64,000 nt of DNA from CAXXOK01 sp964640955. Lineage in GTDB: Bacteria > Bacillota > Clostridia > Christensenellales > Aristaeellaceae. The translations under genes were made by a program, and so were the position numbers. The stretch is taken from NCBI GenBank assembly GCA_964640955.1, contig CAZXJI010000018.1, positions 8,014 through 72,013 on the forward strand, in the 5' to 3' direction. Below the pieces are notes generated by a model. That model was given only the letters and a program-made list of their open reading frames with translations. It had not been told where the DNA came from and did not search any database. Below are positions 1-7,188 of the stretch, piece after piece; the first letter of the stretch is position 1; the number at the start of each line of letters is the position of its first letter.

Positions 1-2108
1 ACCGTGCCGTCCTCCTTGGAGAGCACCACGGCGCCGCTGTCCTGCGCGGCCTTGAACTCCATGCCGGTGCCGATGATGGGCGCTTCGGGCACCAACAGCG
101 GCACCGCCTGGCGCTGCATGTTGGAGCCCATCAGGGCGCGGTTGGCGTCGTCGTTTTCCAGGAAGGGGATCATGGCCGTGGCGACGGAAACCACCTGCCG
201 GGGGCTTACGTCGATGAAGTCCACCTGCTCGACGGGCACCTCGATAATCTCGGCCCGGTCGCGCACGGTGATGCGGTCGTGCACGAAGGTATCGTCCGGG
301 TTGAGGGCTTCGTTGGCCTGCGCGACCTTGTAGAAGTCCTCCTCGTCGGCGGTCATGTACACGATCTCGTTGGTCACCTTGTGGGCCTTCTTGTCCACGC
401 GGCGGTAGGGCGCCTCGATGAAGCCGTACTCGTTGATGCGCGCGTAGGTCGCCAGCGAGCCGATGAGGCCGATGTTGGGGCCTTCAGGCGTCTCGATGGG
501 GCAGATGCGGGCGTAGTGGCTGTAGTGCACGTCGCGCACCTCGAAGGAGGCGCGGTCGCGGTTGAGGCCGCCGGGACCCAGCGCCGAGAGGCGGCGCTTG
601 TTGGTCAGCTCCGCCAGGGGGTTGGGCTGATCCATGAACTGCGAAAGCTGGGAGGAGCCGAAAAACTCCTTGATGGCGGCGCTCACCGGGCGGATGTTGA
701 TCAACTCGCCGGGGCGCACGTCGTTGGCGTCCTGAATGGCCATGCGCTCGCGCACGACGCGCTCCAGGCGGCTTAGGCCGATGCGGATCTGGTTTTGCAA
801 CAGCTCACCCACGCGGCGCAGGCGGCGGTTGCCCAGATGGTCGATGTCGTCGGTGGTGCCGATGCCGTAGGGCAGGCCCAGCAGGTAGCTGATGGAGGCG
901 ACGATGTCGTCGGTCAGGATGTGCTTGGGCGCCAGGCTGTGCACGTTGTCGCACACCGCCTGCTTAAGCTGCGCCTCGTCCTTGCCGCAGGCGTCCAGAA
1001 TCGCCTTGAGCGTGGGATAGTGCACCATTTCCAGCACGCCGCAGGACTTGGGGTCGAACGGCAGGTACTGGGACGCGTCCACGAAGTGGTTGCCCACCAC
1101 CTTGTGCACCGTTTCGTCGATCCTCACCAGCACCTCGTTGACGCCGCTGTTCTGGATGGCGCGGGCCGTGTCGATGTCGATACGTTCCCCGGCCTTGACG
1201 AAAATCTTGCCGGTACGGGGGTTTTTGATGTCCTCCGCGGCCGCCTGCCCCTGAATGCGGGTGGCGAGGGAGAGCTTCTTGTTGAACTTGTAGCGGCCCA
1301 CGCGCATCAGATCGTAGCGCTTGGGATCGAAGAATAGGGAATTGAGCAGGCTCTGCGCGCTGTCCCGCGTGGGGGGCTCGCCGGGCTTCTGCCGTTTGTA
1401 AATTTCAATGAGGCCCTCTTCCTGGTTCTGCGCGTTGTCGCCGCGCTGCAGGGTGGCCTTCAGCCGTTCGTCCTCGCCCAGCAAAGCGACGATCTCCTCG
1501 TCGGTGCCGTAGCCCAGCGCCCGCAGGATGACCGTGATGGGCAGCTTGCGCGCCCGGTCGATGCGCACCCAGAGCACGTCGTTGGAGTCGGTCTCGTACT
1601 CCAGCCACGCGCCGCGGTTGGGGATGACGGTGGTGGAAAAAAGGTGCTTGCCGGCCTTGTCGATCGCGTCGCCGTAATAGACGCCCGGCGAACGCACCAG
1701 CTGGCTGACGATGACGCGCTCCGCGCCGTTGATAATGAAGGTTCCGTGCTCGGTCATGAGGGGGAAGTCGCCCATAAAGACGTCGCTTTCCTTGATCTCG
1801 CCCGTCTCGCGGTTCTTCAGCCGGGCGAACACCTTCAGCGGCGCCGCGTAGGTCATATCGCGCTCTTTGCAGCGCTCCACGCTGTTCTTCGGTTCATCGA
1901 GGGAATAGTCGACGAACTCCAGCACCAGGTTATCGGTGTAGTCGGTGATCGGCGAAACGTCGGCAAGCACCTCGCGGAGGTCTTCCTCCAGAAAACGCTT
2001 GTAGCTGTTCTTCTGCACCTCGATAAGATCGGGCATGTCCAATACTTCTTCGATGCGCGAGAAGCTCATGCGTTTCCTCAGCTTCCCCATTTGAACCTCA
2101 TGCACCAT
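1..2108 (-). CDS. rpoB: RNA polymerase beta subunit, 5' part (cut by left edge)
   Basis: Catalytic beta subunit of DNA-dependent RNA polymerase. About 702 codons are present, covering the N-terminal lobes through the rifampicin-binding and fork region; the C-terminal part lies beyond the left edge. The translation carries the family blocks FFGSSQLSQFMDQ, KRRLSALGPGGLNRDRA and CPIETPEGPNIGLIGSLA. The start chosen is ATG at 2108 (MVHEVQMGK), preceded by an AGGGGTG ribosome site about 10 bases away; an in-frame ATG at 2090 is the alternative. The residue at E. coli position 526 is Asn (codon at 600-602) instead of the usual His. No rplL lies upstream; the gene has its own promoter. Confidence 0.98.
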   Translation of the reverse strand, partial: MVHEVQMGKLRKRMSFSRIEEVLDMPDLIEVQKNSYKRFLEEDLREVLADVSPITDYTDNLVLEFVDYSLDEPKNSVERCKERDMTYAAPLKVFARLKNRETGEIKESDVFMGDFPLMTEHGTFIINGAERVIVSQLVRSPGVYYGDAIDKAGKHLFSTTVIPNRGAWLEYETDSNDVLWVRIDRARKLPITVILRALGYGTDEEIVALLGEDERLKATLQRGDNAQNQEEGLIEIYKRQKPGEPPTRDSAQSLLNSLFFDPKRYDLMRVGRYKFNKKLSLATRIQGQAAAEDIKNPRTGKIFVKAGERIDIDTARAIQNSGVNEVLVRIDETVHKVVGNHFVDASQYLPFDPKSCGVLEMVHYPTLKAILDACGKDEAQLKQAVCDNVHSLAPKHILTDDIVASISYLLGLPYGIGTTDDIDHLGNRRLRRVGELLQNQIRIGLSRLERVVRERMAIQDANDVRPGELINIRPVSAAIKEFFGSSQLSQFMDQPNPLAELTNKRRLSALGPGGLNRDRASFEVRDVHYSHYARICPIETPEGPNIGLIGSLATYARINEYGFIEAPYRRVDKKAHKVTNEIVYMTADEEDFYKVAQANEALNPDDTFVHDRITVRDRAEIIEVPVEQVDFIDVSPRQVVSVATAMIPFLENDDANRALMGSNMQRQAVPLLVPEAPIIGTGMEFKAAQDSGAVVLSKEDGT

Positions 2109-2268
2109 ATATGCTATCACCCCTTATGTTCTCGCACCGTCTCGCGACTTCGGAGCGCCCCTGCCCGCAACGGAAACTTTCCTGTTGCATTTTTCGCCGT
2201 CAGCATGTACAATACGTGGTAACGGGTGGGCATGGCTCCGCATAGTAACGATACTGATGCAAGTTTAT

Positions 2269-2297
2269 ATTTTATCACTCGCTTCCGGCGGTGTCAA
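2269..2297 (-). promoter_or_regulatory. sigma-A promoter of rpoB
   Basis: On the minus strand TTGACA (2292-2297) and TAAAAT (2269-2274) are separated by exactly 17 bases. Transcription would start near 2262, giving a leader of about 150 nt before the rpoB ATG. The leader contains a small hairpin built on GCAAC/GTTGC around 2170-2190. Function inferred from consensus match and position. Confidence 0.8.
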
Positions 2298-2378
2298 GCA
2301 TTGCGTCGGATTTTGCGGATTTGTTTCAACCTGCTTTTTTGCGTCCATCCGGTAAGCGCCAAGGGGGTTACGGAAGAA

Positions 2379-2819
2379 ATGATCAAGTTCGGTCAGGTGT
2401 ACGAATATAATGACGTCAGACATATCGCCTCCATCCGTTTCGAGCGCCCCGACGCCTGTAAAAAATGCGGCGCGTGCGGCGCCAAGTCGCAGACGGGGAC
2501 GATCTCCCTCAAGGGGGATTGCAAGGTGGGCGACTGGGTGCGCGTGGAGTATCCGGAGGGCCGTTTCCTGGAAGCCACGGCGATCGCCTACGTCATCCCG
2601 CTGGTGGGCCTGCTGGGAGGCATCGCGCTGGGGTGGCTTTTGGGCAACGGCGGGGACGGAGCCATGCTCATCGGCGCGCTGGCGGGGTTGGGGCTGTCGG
2701 TAGGGGTTCTTTACCTGGTGGAGAAGCGCGTTTCCGGCCGCCCGGAATGGACGCCCCACATCACCGCCGTGTACGACGAGCTGCCCACGGAAGAGGAGAT
2801 CGGCTGCCACATCGTGTAG
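2379..2819 (+). CDS. RseC/MucC-like SoxR-reducing system protein
   Basis: A 146-residue membrane protein of the RseC/MucC family. Family members modulate RseA signalling or sit with Rnf-type complexes that reduce SoxR; the role in Firmicutes is not settled. The N-terminal half carries a cysteine cluster, Cys27-x2-Cys30-x2-Cys33 (CKKCGACG), typical of the family. Two hydrophobic segments at about residues 68-90 and 97-115 form a helical hairpin, followed by a short soluble tail. The reading frame is open further upstream, but the family start is the ATG at 2379. It stands alone, divergent from rpoB, with no Rnf genes visible nearby. Confidence 0.8.
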   Translation: MIKFGQVYEYNDVRHIASIRFERPDACKKCGACGAKSQTGTISLKGDCKVGDWVRVEYPEGRFLEATAIAYVIPLVGLLGGIALGWLLGNGGDGAMLIGALAGLGLSVGVLYLVEKRVSGRPEWTPHITAVYDELPTEEEIGCHIV

Positions 2820-3021
2820 GCTTCCGCATATCGGAGGCTCGGAACGGTCTTAAGGTCGCAAAAAGGGCCGTATTGTGCGTTTTTTTAGTACAAAAACGGC
2901 ACCGTTTGCTTTGTCCATGTTTTCGCCAATGCGGCCATGCGAAGCCCGCAAGCGTTGTTATGCTTTGCTTTGCGACGATCGTCCCGTTCGGCGGCGAGAA
3001 AAACTTCCTGCCGCTTTACTC

Positions 3022-3050
3022 TGTTCAAGCGTACCCTTTTATGCTATACT
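3022..3050 (+). promoter_or_regulatory. extended -10 promoter upstream of RNase J
   Basis: An extended -10 element TGCTATACT ends at 3050, with a weak -35 (TGTTCA, 3022-3027) at 17-base spacing. This gives a leader of about 200 nt before the RNase J ATG. The rest of the 2820-3260 gap shows only a T-run at about 2879-2886 that may end RseC transcription, and no convincing gene. Confidence 0.55.
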
Positions 3051-3260
3051 AGACCTGTTATGGGAGTTCGTTGCCGATCGCTTGCGAAAAGTACATTCCC
3101 TTTTCAGGCCCTCCGGGAGGCACACGGCGGATGCGGCGTACCGCTATCCCGGTTTATATCCGGATCATGAAGCGTTCCAGACGCTTTACCCCATACATTT
3201 CAGGCGATGCGGCGGCGTAACGCGCCCCCGTGTCACCATCATGCGAAAGGAGGTACTCCA

Positions 3261-4928
3261 ATGGCGGAAATCGAACAGCCAAAACTGCGCATCATCCCTT
3301 TGGGCGGCGTGGATGAGTTCGGCAAAAACATCACGGTCATCGAATGCGGCGAGGATATGCTGGTCGTCGACTGTGGCTCCATCTTCCCCGAAGCGGATAT
3401 GCTTGGCGTCGATTTGGTCATCCCGGACGTAACCTATCTCATTAAAAATAAGGATCGCCTTCGCGGCCTGCTGCTGACGCACGGCCACGAGGATCATATC
3501 GGCGCCACGCCCTACGTGCTTCGCCAGGTGCCCATGCCCCTGTACGGCACCAAGCTTACCCTGGCGCTGGTCGACCTTAAACTGAAGGAACACCGCATCT
3601 CCGGCATACCGCTGAACGTGGTCAAGCCCGGGGACGTGGTGACGCTGGGCTGCTTCACGGTGCAGTTCATCCACGTCAACCACTCCATCGCCGGGGCCGT
3701 ATCCATGGCCATCACCTGCCCGGCGGGGACGCTGGTGGTCAGCGGCGACTTCAAAATCGACTATACGCCCATCGAGGGCGAGGTGACCGACCTGGCCACC
3801 TTCGCCACCATCGGCAAGCAGGGCGTGCTGGCGTTCCTCTGCGAATCGACCAACATCGAGCGCAAAGGTCACACCATGAGCGAAACGAAGATCGGCCAAA
3901 CCTTCATCGACCAGTTCCAGCAGGCCAAGGGCCGTGTGTTTGTCGCGATGTTTGCCAGCAACGTGCACCGCGTGCAGATGGTGGTGGATTCCGCCGCCAT
4001 GTTCGGCCGCAAGGTTTGCTTCGTGGGCCGCAGCATGGTCAACGTGTCGCGCGTCGCCATGTCGATCGGCGAGCTCAACATACCGCCGGAAAGCATCGTG
4101 GATATCGACGATATCGACAACTATCCCGACGAGGAACTGCTGATCGTGACCACCGGCAGCCAGGGCGAAGCGATGGCGGGCCTCACGCGCATGGCCTACG
4201 GCGAGCATCGCAAATTGCAGATCAAGCCCACCGACATGGTCATCATTTCCGCCAACCCCATCCCCGGCAACGAAAAGCCCATCGGCCGGGTCATCAACCA
4301 GCTGTACCGCTGCGGCGCCAACGTCATCTACGGGCAGATCGCCGAGGTGCACGTTTCCGGCCACGCCTGCCAGGAGGAAATTAAGCTTCTGCACGTGCTG
4401 GTCAAGCCGCAGTACTTCATCCCCTACCACGGCGAATACAGCAAGCTCTGGCAGCACGCCGAGCTGGCCGAAAGCCTGGGCACGCCCAGCCAGAACATCG
4501 TCATTCCCGAGATCGGCCAGATCATCGAGATGTCGCACGACAGCCTCGCCATTACCGGCGTGGTGCCCACCGGCGGCGTGCTGGTGGACGGTTTGGGCAT
4601 CGGCGACGTGGGCAACGTGGTGCTGCGCGACCGCAAGCACCTGAGCCAGGACGGCCTGATCATCGTCGTGATGGCCATCGACCGGGACAACGGCACGCTG
4701 GTCAGCGGCCCGGATATCATCAGCCGCGGCTTCGTGTACGTGCGCGAAAACGAGGATATCATCGAAAGCAGCCGCGACCTGGCCCGCAACATCATCATGA
4801 GCTACGGGCGCATCGACGGCAGCGAGTGGCAGAACATGAAGAACCGCATCAAGGACGAGCTGCACCGCTACATTTTCGAGAAGATCAAGCGCAATCCCAT
4901 GGTGCTGCCCATCATCATGGAGATTTAG
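3261..4928 (+). CDS. rnj: Ribonuclease J
   Basis: A 555-residue metallo-beta-lactamase/beta-CASP ribonuclease with 5'-3' exonuclease and endonuclease activity in mRNA decay and rRNA maturation, replacing RNase E in Firmicutes. The zinc-binding motif HGHEDH is at residues 74-79, and the beta-CASP and C-terminal blocks (GHACQEE, PYHGEY) follow in order; the length is normal for RNase J1/J2. The start is ATG 3261, preceded by a near-perfect AAAGGAGGT at 3245-3253, which excludes longer upstream readings. It is monocistronic, with a promoter upstream and a strong terminator just after the stop. Confidence 0.97.
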   Translation: MAEIEQPKLRIIPLGGVDEFGKNITVIECGEDMLVVDCGSIFPEADMLGVDLVIPDVTYLIKNKDRLRGLLLTHGHEDHIGATPYVLRQVPMPLYGTKLTLALVDLKLKEHRISGIPLNVVKPGDVVTLGCFTVQFIHVNHSIAGAVSMAITCPAGTLVVSGDFKIDYTPIEGEVTDLATFATIGKQGVLAFLCESTNIERKGHTMSETKIGQTFIDQFQQAKGRVFVAMFASNVHRVQMVVDSAAMFGRKVCFVGRSMVNVSRVAMSIGELNIPPESIVDIDDIDNYPDEELLIVTTGSQGEAMAGLTRMAYGEHRKLQIKPTDMVIISANPIPGNEKPIGRVINQLYRCGANVIYGQIAEVHVSGHACQEEIKLLHVLVKPQYFIPYHGEYSKLWQHAELAESLGTPSQNIVIPEIGQIIEMSHDSLAITGVVPTGGVLVDGLGIGDVGNVVLRDRKHLSQDGLIIVVMAIDRDNGTLVSGPDIISRGFVYVRENEDIIESSRDLARNIIMSYGRIDGSEWQNMKNRIKDELHRYIFEKIKRNPMVLPIIMEI

Positions 4929-4948
4929 GAGCCGCCTGAAGGCGGAGG

Positions 4949-4987
4949 GCGCCGCGGGAGGTGGAAATGCCTCCCGCGGCGCTTTTT
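4949..4987 (+). terminator. intrinsic terminator of RNase J gene
   Basis: A perfect 13-bp stem (4949-4961 with 4970-4982, GCGCCGCGGGAGG and its complement) with an 8-base loop is followed by TTTTT, 20 bases after the RNase J stop codon. Confidence 0.9.
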
Positions 4988-5060
4988 CCTTTTCAGGAGA
5001 AGGGGAAGGGGATGCGCCTGGGGGCGCACGCAGAAAGGGATTTCGCACCTGCGGGTGCGA

Positions 5061-5254
5061 CCAAAGGGCTTTCCGCTCGCCCTTTGGGAACCTTCGGGTC
5101 GCCTGTTTAGACGGCGGGCTAAGCACGAGGGATCGCGCTTGAAGCACAGGATAGTCGTCCGTCCGCACTGCGTTCGTCCGCACAGCCCTTCGGGCGTGCG
5201 TACGCGCAGTACGGCCGCCCGACAAGCCTGCTGCTCCGGCGCCGCGATCCCTCG
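5061..5254 (+). repeat. structured intergenic repeat, left copy
   Basis: A non-coding element built from stacked inverted repeats. It begins with hairpin CCAAAGGGC/GCCCTTTGG (5061-5069 with 5079-5087). Then comes a nested rod closed by CGAGGGATCGCG (5126-5137) with CGCGATCCCTCG (5243-5254). Inside pair CAGG (5147-5150) with CCTG (5227-5230), GTCG (5154-5157) with CGAC (5220-5223), ACTGCG with CGCAGT (5167-5172 with 5205-5210), CGCAC with GTGCG (5179-5183 with 5196-5200), and an apical GCCC-TTC-GGGC. A second copy lies inverted at 5417-5605. Function unknown; it could be an RNA element or a non-autonomous mobile repeat. Confidence 0.75.
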
Positions 5255-5288
5255 CACTCCCCGCCTGCTGGTGCGCAGGCGACAAAAG

Positions 5289-5309
5289 AGCTACCCGGCT
5301 TGGGTAGCT
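5289..5309. other. 8-bp hairpin between the repeat copies
   Basis: AGCTACCC (5289-5296) pairs with GGGTAGCT (5302-5309) across a 5-base loop. On the minus strand it is followed by CTTTT, so it could be a weak terminator. It lies in an AT-richer spacer (about 5255-5416) between the two inverted repeat copies; I see no credible gene there. Confidence 0.45.
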
Positions 5310-5416
5310 ACTTTCATATTGGTGCCACCGTTTCTTGTTTTCTACGCCAGCATAAAACGAAGTAAAAGCAAACAAGTTACGGCAGACTCATTTCTTCCGC
5401 TTGCGCATTGTTGCTG

Positions 5417-5605
5417 GAGGGGCGCAGTGTTTCTCGGAAGGAGGTACAGGCTTGTCGGTCGGCGGACCGCTTGTGCGTGCGCCCGCGGGCGCGCGCACGA
5501 TGGAGGTACGGCCGGACGACTATCCTGTACTCCGGAGAGAAATTCTGCGCCCCTCTATAGGGCAAGCGCCGAAGGTTCCCAAAGGGCGACCGGAAAGCCC
5601 TTTGG
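5417..5605 (-). repeat. structured intergenic repeat, right (inverted) copy
   Basis: Inverted counterpart of the 5061-5254 element. Read on the minus strand it has the same order: hairpin CCAAAGGGC/GCCCTTTGG (5597-5605 with 5579-5587), then a rod closed by GAGGGGCGCAG (5545-5555) with CTGCGCCCCTC (5417-5427). Inside, GTACAGG pairs with CCTGTAC and GTCG with CGAC. The unpaired bases next to those helices (ATA and AAG) are identical to the left copy, while the outer helix has a different sequence but still pairs perfectly. The tip is a GC-rich hairpin around 5480-5505. Confidence 0.75.
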
Positions 5606-5681
5606 TCGCGCCCGCAGGCGCGATCCCCCCCTGCGCCGAGGGGAGCTCAGCCCCCTCAACCTCCCCTGCCTTTCAGGCAGG

Positions 5682-6182
5682 TTAGCCCCCAAAGGTCTGG
5701 TGTATGCTGAAGCTGACCCCCCACACGTAATAGGTCACCACCAGCTCGCGGATGGAATGGCTGTCCGCGGCGGTGAGAATGGTGGCGGTAATGTCCCCCT
5801 GCGTCTTGGCATCCAGCGAGTGCACCTTGCCGTCGCCCAGTTGCAGCACATCCTTGCTGTCCGGCTCCACCTGCACCTCGATCGAGTCGATGGGCACGAG
5901 ACACGCGTTATCCAGCCGCAGGGTGTAGGTGATGAAGGCGTAGTCCGCCGCGTCGCCGATGGCGGCATTGGTGAACAGGGTGCCCTGAAAGGCGTCCTGC
6001 TCCACCTGCTCCTTGATCTGGGCAAACTTGTCCGCACGCTCGGTCGCCTGCACGCCCTCGGCCTTGTAGGCCGATAGGGTGACCTTGGCGGTGGCGTAGA
6101 AATAGCTCACCATGCCCAGCGCGAGCACCACCAGCGCGATCATCAGCACCATGATAGCTTTCAGAATTCGCAAACGGGCCAC
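5682..6182 (-). CDS. small membrane-anchored protein of unknown function, third gene of ZorAB-like operon
   Basis: A 166-residue protein that I do not recognise. One N-terminal transmembrane helix (about residues 9-30), preceded by basic residues, anchors an extracytoplasmic domain of about 135 residues that is mostly predicted beta (for example YAFITYTLRLDN, SIEVQVEP) and has no cysteines. It resembles small immunoglobulin-like extracellular domains, but that is only an impression. It lies 27 bases downstream of the MotB-like gene on the same strand and is probably co-transcribed. No nuclease or ATPase motif is present. The region beyond it holds only the structured repeats. Confidence 0.75.
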   Translation of the reverse strand: MARLRILKAIMVLMIALVVLALGMVSYFYATAKVTLSAYKAEGVQATERADKFAQIKEQVEQDAFQGTLFTNAAIGDAADYAFITYTLRLDNACLVPIDSIEVQVEPDSKDVLQLGDGKVHSLDAKTQGDITATILTAADSHSIRELVVTYYVWGVSFSIHQTFGG

Positions 6183-6209
6183 CCTTTCCGTGTTGCTGCG
6201 ATCGGCGCG

Positions 6210-7187
6210 CTATTCGGCGCCGTTCGAAAGGATCGAGCGCATTTCGTCGATCATTTCGCTGTCCTTGAGACGGAACTTGAATTCCACGCGGCGGGAGGCG
6301 TCCATATCCACGCTGCCGTCCTCCGCGTACACGGGATCGGAATAGCTGCGGCCCTTGGCGGTCAGCACCTGACGCAGCTTCTCCTGCTGATCGGCGGTCA
6401 GGCTGTCCATCTGCAGGCAGTAGGTCGCCACGCTGAGCGCGCGCTGCTGGGAGAGCTCCAGGTTGGTCAGGTACGTGCCCTGCGTGTCCGTGTGGCCTTC
6501 GATGATGATCTCGCCCAGATAATCGGCGTATTCGTCCCGCAGGAGCACCGAAAGGTACAGGGGAATGAACTGGTTGAGCAGCGCCTGGCCCGATTCCTTG
6601 ATGTCGTACTTGCCCACGTCGAAAAACACGGAGCTTTCCAGCATGATGTCGCCGGTGTTGCTGTCCACGGAGGCTTTGAGGTTGGCGGAGGCCAGCGCTT
6701 CGCTCAGTTCGCGGATGATCTTGGTGCGCACGCCCACCAGATCGTCCAGCTTCTGCTGCTGGGTATCCAGCGCTTCCTGCTGGGAGGTCACCAGCGCCGT
6801 GGCGGCGTCCAGCTTGGATTGCTGCTCCTGCAGGGCGGTTTTCACCTCTTCCAGCGCATCCTCCTTTTCCTGCAGGGCGGCCTGCGCCGCGGCGATGGTC
6901 GCCTCCTGCTCGGTGAGGGTCTGCTCCTGGACGTTTAAAAGCCCTTTCTGCTCCTCGATGGAGGTCAACGCGCTGTCCAGCTGGTTTTGCTTGGTCAAAA
7001 GCTCCGACTGCTGGGTGTTCAGCTCGGCGGTCTTGCTTTCCAGCATCGCGAAGTACTGGTACACGCTGTAGCTCAGCACCAGCACGAACACCAATAGCAG
7101 CGCCGCCATCATGTCCGAGTAGGAGATCCACGCGGCGCCCGCGTCCACGCGCCCGGCGCGCCTGCGGGAATAAACCTTGCGTGCCAT
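6210..7187 (-). CDS. MotB/ZorB-like OmpA-domain protein
   Basis: A 325-residue membrane protein. A basic N-terminus leads to one transmembrane helix (about residues 24-46, beginning WISYSDMMAALLLVFVLV), whose SYSDM segment places an Asp at the membrane as in MotB, ExbD and ZorB proton channels. A Gln/Glu-rich coiled coil follows (about 50-165), then a C-terminal OmpA-like peptidoglycan-binding domain with the signature GHTDTQGTYLTNLELSQ. It sits one base after the MotA-like gene. The pair probably forms a proton-driven stator anchored to the wall. Flagellar MotB is unlikely because no flagellar genes are near; ZorB of Zorya defence is the closest named match. Confidence 0.85.
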   Translation of the reverse strand: MARKVYSRRRAGRVDAGAAWISYSDMMAALLLVFVLVLSYSVYQYFAMLESKTAELNTQQSELLTKQNQLDSALTSIEEQKGLLNVQEQTLTEQEATIAAAQAALQEKEDALEEVKTALQEQQSKLDAATALVTSQQEALDTQQQKLDDLVGVRTKIIRELSEALASANLKASVDSNTGDIMLESSVFFDVGKYDIKESGQALLNQFIPLYLSVLLRDEYADYLGEIIIEGHTDTQGTYLTNLELSQQRALSVATYCLQMDSLTADQQEKLRQVLTAKGRSYSDPVYAEDGSVDMDASRRVEFKFRLKDSEMIDEMRSILSNGAE

Positions 7188-7188
7188 G

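Noticed and set aside
2820..3260. A short plus-strand gene between RseC and RNase J
   Set aside because: Open frames there overlap each other and the promoter, lack ribosome sites and show no recognisable protein features.
5126..5254. CRISPR array or tRNA in the repeat region
   Set aside because: There are only two inverted, structurally related copies with no regular spacers, and no cloverleaf or T-arm consensus.
3186..5375. A 729-codon minus-strand open frame
   Set aside because: It is antisense to RNase J and runs through the structured repeat; the composition is His/Ala/Asp-rich without domain similarity.
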